Source: Flavobacterium sp. 102 (GTDB taxonomy: Bacteria > Bacteroidota > Bacteroidia > Flavobacteriales > Flavobacteriaceae). From it: DNA of 64,000 nt. Position 1 is the stretch's first letter, and each line of letters starts with the position of its first letter. A model generated the notes under the pieces. That model had not been told where the DNA came from. It was given only the letters and a program-made list of their open reading frames with translations, and did no database searches. Location: assembly GCF_003634615.1 (NCBI RefSeq), contig NZ_RBKX01000001.1, forward strand, positions 496,001 through 560,000, written 5' to 3'. The translations under genes and the position numbers were made by a program. Positions 60,823-64,000 of the stretch are shown here, one piece after another.

Positions 60823-63030
60823 ATGAAATTACTATATCTAATCCTAACTTTAGGATTATCACTCGTTGCTACGGCACAAAATAAAATCAGCGGAACGGTT
60901 TCCGACAAAGACAATAAACCCTTATCGAATGTCATCGTTTCAATTCCGGAAATTCACAAAGAAACCATGACCAGCGAAAGTGGAAATTACACTTTAAACA
61001 ATTTACCAACCGGTAATTTTAAAATTGTTTTTTCCAGCATTGGTTTTACTTCACAAACCATTTCAGTTGTTATTTCTCCCCAAGAAATTACACAGAATAT
61101 TACTTTAGAAGAAAGCATCACGCACATGGATGAAGTCATTGTATCGACTGCTTTTAACAAATTACAATCGCAAAACGTAATGAAAGTCGAGCACCAAAAT
61201 GTAAAAGCTTTACAACAAAAAGGTGCCGCAACTTTAATCGAAGGTTTGGCTACCATTCCCGGCGTTTCACAAGTTTCCACCGGAACTTCTATCGGAAAAC
61301 CGGTGATTCGTGGTTTGAGCGGCAATCGCGTTTTGGTTTATACCCAAGGCGTTCGTTTGGAAAACCAACAATTTGGCGCAGAACACGGTTTAGGTTTGAA
61401 CGATGCCGGTGTCGAAAGTGTGGAAGTCATTAAAGGTCCGGCCTCGTTGCTTTATGGTTCGGATGCGCTTGGCGGCGTTTTGTATTTTAATCCGGAGAAA
61501 TTTGCCAATGCTGGAGATTTTAAAGCCGATTTTAGTCAAAGATTGTTCTCGAATACTTTAGGAAGCAATACTACTTTGGGGCTAAAAACTTCGAGTGAAC
61601 ATTGGAAATTCTTAGTCCGTGGTAGCTATAATTCGCACGCTGATTACAAAATCGGAGATGGTGATCGAGTAACCAATACTCGATTTAATGAGACTGACCT
61701 GAAGGCCGGAATAGGTTACAACAATTCGAATTTTTCATCGGTATTGCGTTATAATTTCAACAAACTGAATTTGGGTATACCCGAAGAAGGAATCGCTGAA
61801 CAATCTACCAGTAGAAACATTCTTTATCCAAAACAAGGCGTGGACAATCATATCCTTAGCTTGCATAATACTTTGTATTTCAAAAACTCAAAATTGGATG
61901 CCGACTTAGGTTATATTTTCAATGACCGAAGCGAATTTGAAGATTCTAATGTCCCCGTTTTGCATATGAAATTGAAAACTTTCAATTACGATGTGAAATA
62001 TTATTTGCCAAAATTAGGCAAGATTGAAACCATCGTTGGCGTTCAAGGAATGAATCAAACCAATACGAATTTTGGAGAAGAGCTTTTAATTCCGGATGCC
62101 CTAACCAACGACTTTGGTATTTTTGGAACCGCCAACTACGAATGGAAAAGCAATGTAATCCAAGCCGGATTGCGTTTTGACAACCGAAATGTCACTACGG
62201 AAAACCATGGCACCGTTGGCGAAGAAGGTTATTTTCAGTCCATCGACAAAAGCTTTGACAGTTTCAATGCTTCTTTGGGCTATAAAACGGATTTGGCCAA
62301 AAATTTCACGATGCGTTTAAATATTGCTTCCGGTTTCCGTGCGCCGAATTTAGCCGAATTGACTTCAAATGGTGTGCATGAAGGCAGCAATCGCTACGAA
62401 ATTGGTAACGCCAATTTAAAAAACGAACAAAACTTGCAAACCGATTTAAATTTGGAATACAAAAGCTCGCACTTTGAATTGTTTGTCAATGGATTTTACA
62501 ACCACATCAATGATTACATCTTTATTTCGCCTAATGGCAACGTAATTGACGGCAATAATGTTTATGATTATGTTCAAGCCAATGCTCGATTATACGGTGG
62601 TGAAACCGGTATTCACTTCCATCCGCATCCTTTAGATTGGTTGCATTTATACAGCAGCTTCGAAACGGTTATCGGCGAAAAAGATAATGGTGACCATCTT
62701 CCTTTGATCCCGGCGAACAAATGGAACAACACTTTCCGTGGTGAGTTTGAAGTTAAAAACTGGTGGAAAGAAGGTTTTGCTGCTATCAATATCGAAAGTA
62801 CTTTGGCGCAAAACAATGCCGGTGAATTTGAAACCAAAACCGATGATTACACCCTAATTAATTTGAGTGTAGGCGGAAAAATAATTTTAGGCAAAACCAA
62901 TTTCAATCTAAATCTGAATGCTAACAATCTGTTTGACAAAGCTTATGTCTCTCATTTGTCAAGACTAAAAGCGGATGGCATTCCGAATATTGGTCGGAAT
63001 ATTGTCTTCGGTATTAATTTTATGATTTAA
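60823..63030 (+). CDS. TonB-dependent outer-membrane receptor, probably metal uptake
   Basis: 735 residues: a signal peptide (cleavage near ATA-QN), a carboxypeptidase-regulatory-like domain (about 20-105; ISGTVSDKDNKPLSNVIVSI), a plug domain (about 115-225; GKPVIRGLSGNRVLVYTQGVRLENQQFGAEHGLG, VEVIKGPASLLYGSDALGGV) and a 22-strand-type barrel ending GRNIVFGINFMI. The plug resembles zinc/copper receptors of the ZnuD kind, and the preceding gene is His/Cys rich, so metal uptake is the best guess. It ends with a strong terminator. Confidence 0.88.
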   Translation: MKLLYLILTLGLSLVATAQNKISGTVSDKDNKPLSNVIVSIPEIHKETMTSESGNYTLNNLPTGNFKIVFSSIGFTSQTISVVISPQEITQNITLEESITHMDEVIVSTAFNKLQSQNVMKVEHQNVKALQQKGAATLIEGLATIPGVSQVSTGTSIGKPVIRGLSGNRVLVYTQGVRLENQQFGAEHGLGLNDAGVESVEVIKGPASLLYGSDALGGVLYFNPEKFANAGDFKADFSQRLFSNTLGSNTTLGLKTSSEHWKFLVRGSYNSHADYKIGDGDRVTNTRFNETDLKAGIGYNNSNFSSVLRYNFNKLNLGIPEEGIAEQSTSRNILYPKQGVDNHILSLHNTLYFKNSKLDADLGYIFNDRSEFEDSNVPVLHMKLKTFNYDVKYYLPKLGKIETIVGVQGMNQTNTNFGEELLIPDALTNDFGIFGTANYEWKSNVIQAGLRFDNRNVTTENHGTVGEEGYFQSIDKSFDSFNASLGYKTDLAKNFTMRLNIASGFRAPNLAELTSNGVHEGSNRYEIGNANLKNEQNLQTDLNLEYKSSHFELFVNGFYNHINDYIFISPNGNVIDGNNVYDYVQANARLYGGETGIHFHPHPLDWLHLYSSFETVIGEKDNGDHLPLIPANKWNNTFRGEFEVKNWWKEGFAAINIESTLAQNNAGEFETKTDDYTLINLSVGGKIILGKTNFNLNLNANNLFDKAYVSHLSRLKADGIPNIGRNIVFGINFMI

Positions 63031-63062
63031 AAAAAGCGTCCCGAAATTGGGACGCTTTTTTA
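63029..63062. terminator. Bidirectional terminator between the TonB receptor and AIM24-like genes
   Basis: AAAAAGCGTCCC pairs with GGGACGCTTTTT around a six-base loop. Confidence 0.9.
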
Positions 63063-63063
63063 T

Positions 63064-63864
63064 TTAAAATCTATTATCTCCGTCTATCATTCGCCCTAAA
63101 CCACCGAGTAGACTTCCTTCTTCTCTTCCGCTGCCGCCACTTTTGGGCGCCGAAGCGATGATTCTGTCAGCCAAACGGCTAAATGGCAATGATTGCACAT
63201 AAACAGTTCCCGGTCCGCGAAGCGTGGCAAAAAACAATCCTTCTCCGCCAAAAATAGAATTTTTAATGCCGCCTATAAATTCGATATCATAATCTACATC
63301 TTTAGTAAATCCAACGATACAACCGGTGTCAACTTTTAAAATTTCTCCTGATGCCAATTCTTTTTTAGCTAAAGTTCCTCCGCTGTGCACGAAAGCCATT
63401 CCGTCGCCTTCAATTTTTTGCATGATGAAACCTTCTCCACCGAAAAGTCCGCGCCCTAATTTCTTAGAAAATTCAATTCCAACCGCTACGCCTTTGGCTG
63501 CGCAAAGAAAAGAATCCTTTTGACAGATGAACTTGCCTTGAAATTGGGTTAAATCAATCGGGATAATTTTTCCGGGATAGGGTGAAGCGAAGCAAACTTT
63601 GCTTTTGGAACTATTCTGATTGATATAGGCTGTCATAAAAAGGCTTTCTCCGGTCAGTACTCTTTTTCCGGCTGACAATAATTTATCAAATAAACCCGAT
63701 TGTTGTTGGGTTCCATCTCCGAAAATGGTTTCCATTTGAATACCGTTATCCATCATCATAAAACTGCCGGCTTCGGCTACTACAATTTCCTGCGGATCGA
63801 GTTCTATTTCTACATATTGCATTTCTTCACCATAAATATGGTAATCTATTTCATGAGCTTGCAT
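63064..63864 (-). CDS. AIM24/TIGR00266 family protein
   Basis: 266 residues. Family marks are [70 protein letters not shown] and [23 protein letters not shown]. It is a trimeric beta-prism fold with unknown function in bacteria; the name comes from a mitochondrial protein. A Gly/Ser-rich tail precedes the C-terminus. It is monocistronic. The 136 bp to the right edge are AT-rich, with nothing recognised. Confidence 0.88.
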   Translation of the reverse strand: MQAHEIDYHIYGEEMQYVEIELDPQEIVVAEAGSFMMMDNGIQMETIFGDGTQQQSGLFDKLLSAGKRVLTGESLFMTAYINQNSSKSKVCFASPYPGKIIPIDLTQFQGKFICQKDSFLCAAKGVAVGIEFSKKLGRGLFGGEGFIMQKIEGDGMAFVHSGGTLAKKELASGEILKVDTGCIVGFTKDVDYDIEFIGGIKNSIFGGEGLFFATLRGPGTVYVQSLPFSRLADRIIASAPKSGGSGREEGSLLGGLGRMIDGDNRF

Positions 63865-64000
63865 AGTGAGTGTTTTTTTAAGTTGTAATGATTAGTAAAA
63901 TTATTTTAAAAAATGTTACAGTATCGGTTAAAATTCAAACAATATTAACAAACACCATCAATCTGTTAATAAATTGGTATTTTTAATATCATAACTATAA

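Noticed and set aside
1..64000. CRISPR arrays or cas genes
   Set aside because: No regular 25-40 bp direct repeats with unique spacers; the only regular array is the degenerate 21-bp one without spacers.

Overview
The window is a chromosomal stretch of a member of the Flavobacteriaceae, most likely Flavobacterium. The evidence is the gliding-motility genes gldD and gldE, a protein with a type IX secretion (T9SS) C-terminal sorting domain, a fused murF-alr gene, AT-rich DNA, start codons without Shine-Dalgarno sequences, and recurring TAnnTTTG minus-7 promoter boxes. Most of it is core genome. Starts were moved to internal ATGs where an upstream extension looked non-coding, and two short genes (30 and 57 codons) and one gene remnant were added by reading the sequence directly.

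Layout. 1-5.4 kb: partial rplU, an active/inactive M16 peptidase pair, an EamA exporter and a heavy-metal-associated lipoprotein. 5.4-8.9 kb: the mutY-ssb-gldE-gldD cluster. 9-11.2 kb: HU, a 30-residue basic protein and RNase G. 11.4-13.9 kb: a secreted leucine-rich-repeat protein between two inverted copies of one terminator. 13.9-22.4 kb: a possible small RNA, then the alpha-2-macroglobulin/PBP1C pair. 22.4-27.8 kb: divergent tadA and dxs, an islet with a 21-bp repeat array, an HTH protein and a decayed restriction-modification unit, then dgt. 27.8-33 kb: small genes and class I ribonucleotide reductase. 33-40 kb: a lysine-rich exported protein, a large outer-membrane protein, aspartokinase, a GNAT enzyme and fructose bisphosphatase. 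40-47.4 kb: housekeeping genes, a tRNA-Ala and queD. 47.4-50.4 kb: lpxH, a GIY-YIG nuclease gene inside a perfect 29-bp inverted repeat, and recJ. 50.5-64 kb: adenine deaminase, a di-haem peroxidase, rsmI, tdk, murF-alr, mscL, asd, a probable metal-uptake TonB receptor and an AIM24-like protein.

The genes contribute to nucleotide supply (nrdAB, dgt, tdk, dCMP deaminase, ade), envelope building (murF-alr, pbpC, lpxH, mscL, dxs), aspartate-family amino acids (aspartokinase, asd), genome maintenance (mutY, ssb, recJ) and translation (tadA, rsmI, tRNA-Ala, queD).

The most unusual material is repetitive DNA. There is a 427-bp GIY-YIG cassette with perfect terminal inverted repeats. A family of relatively GC-rich repeats appears to have entered coding sequences in frame (a GNAT gene, an acidic protein gene, recJ) and also lies between genes. 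Ten units of a 21-bp repeat precede the HTH gene. Four different heptanucleotide arrays share one 190-bp gap. A perfect 30-bp inverted terminator pair brackets the leucine-rich-repeat gene. No CRISPR array, classical insertion sequence, prophage or integron was seen.
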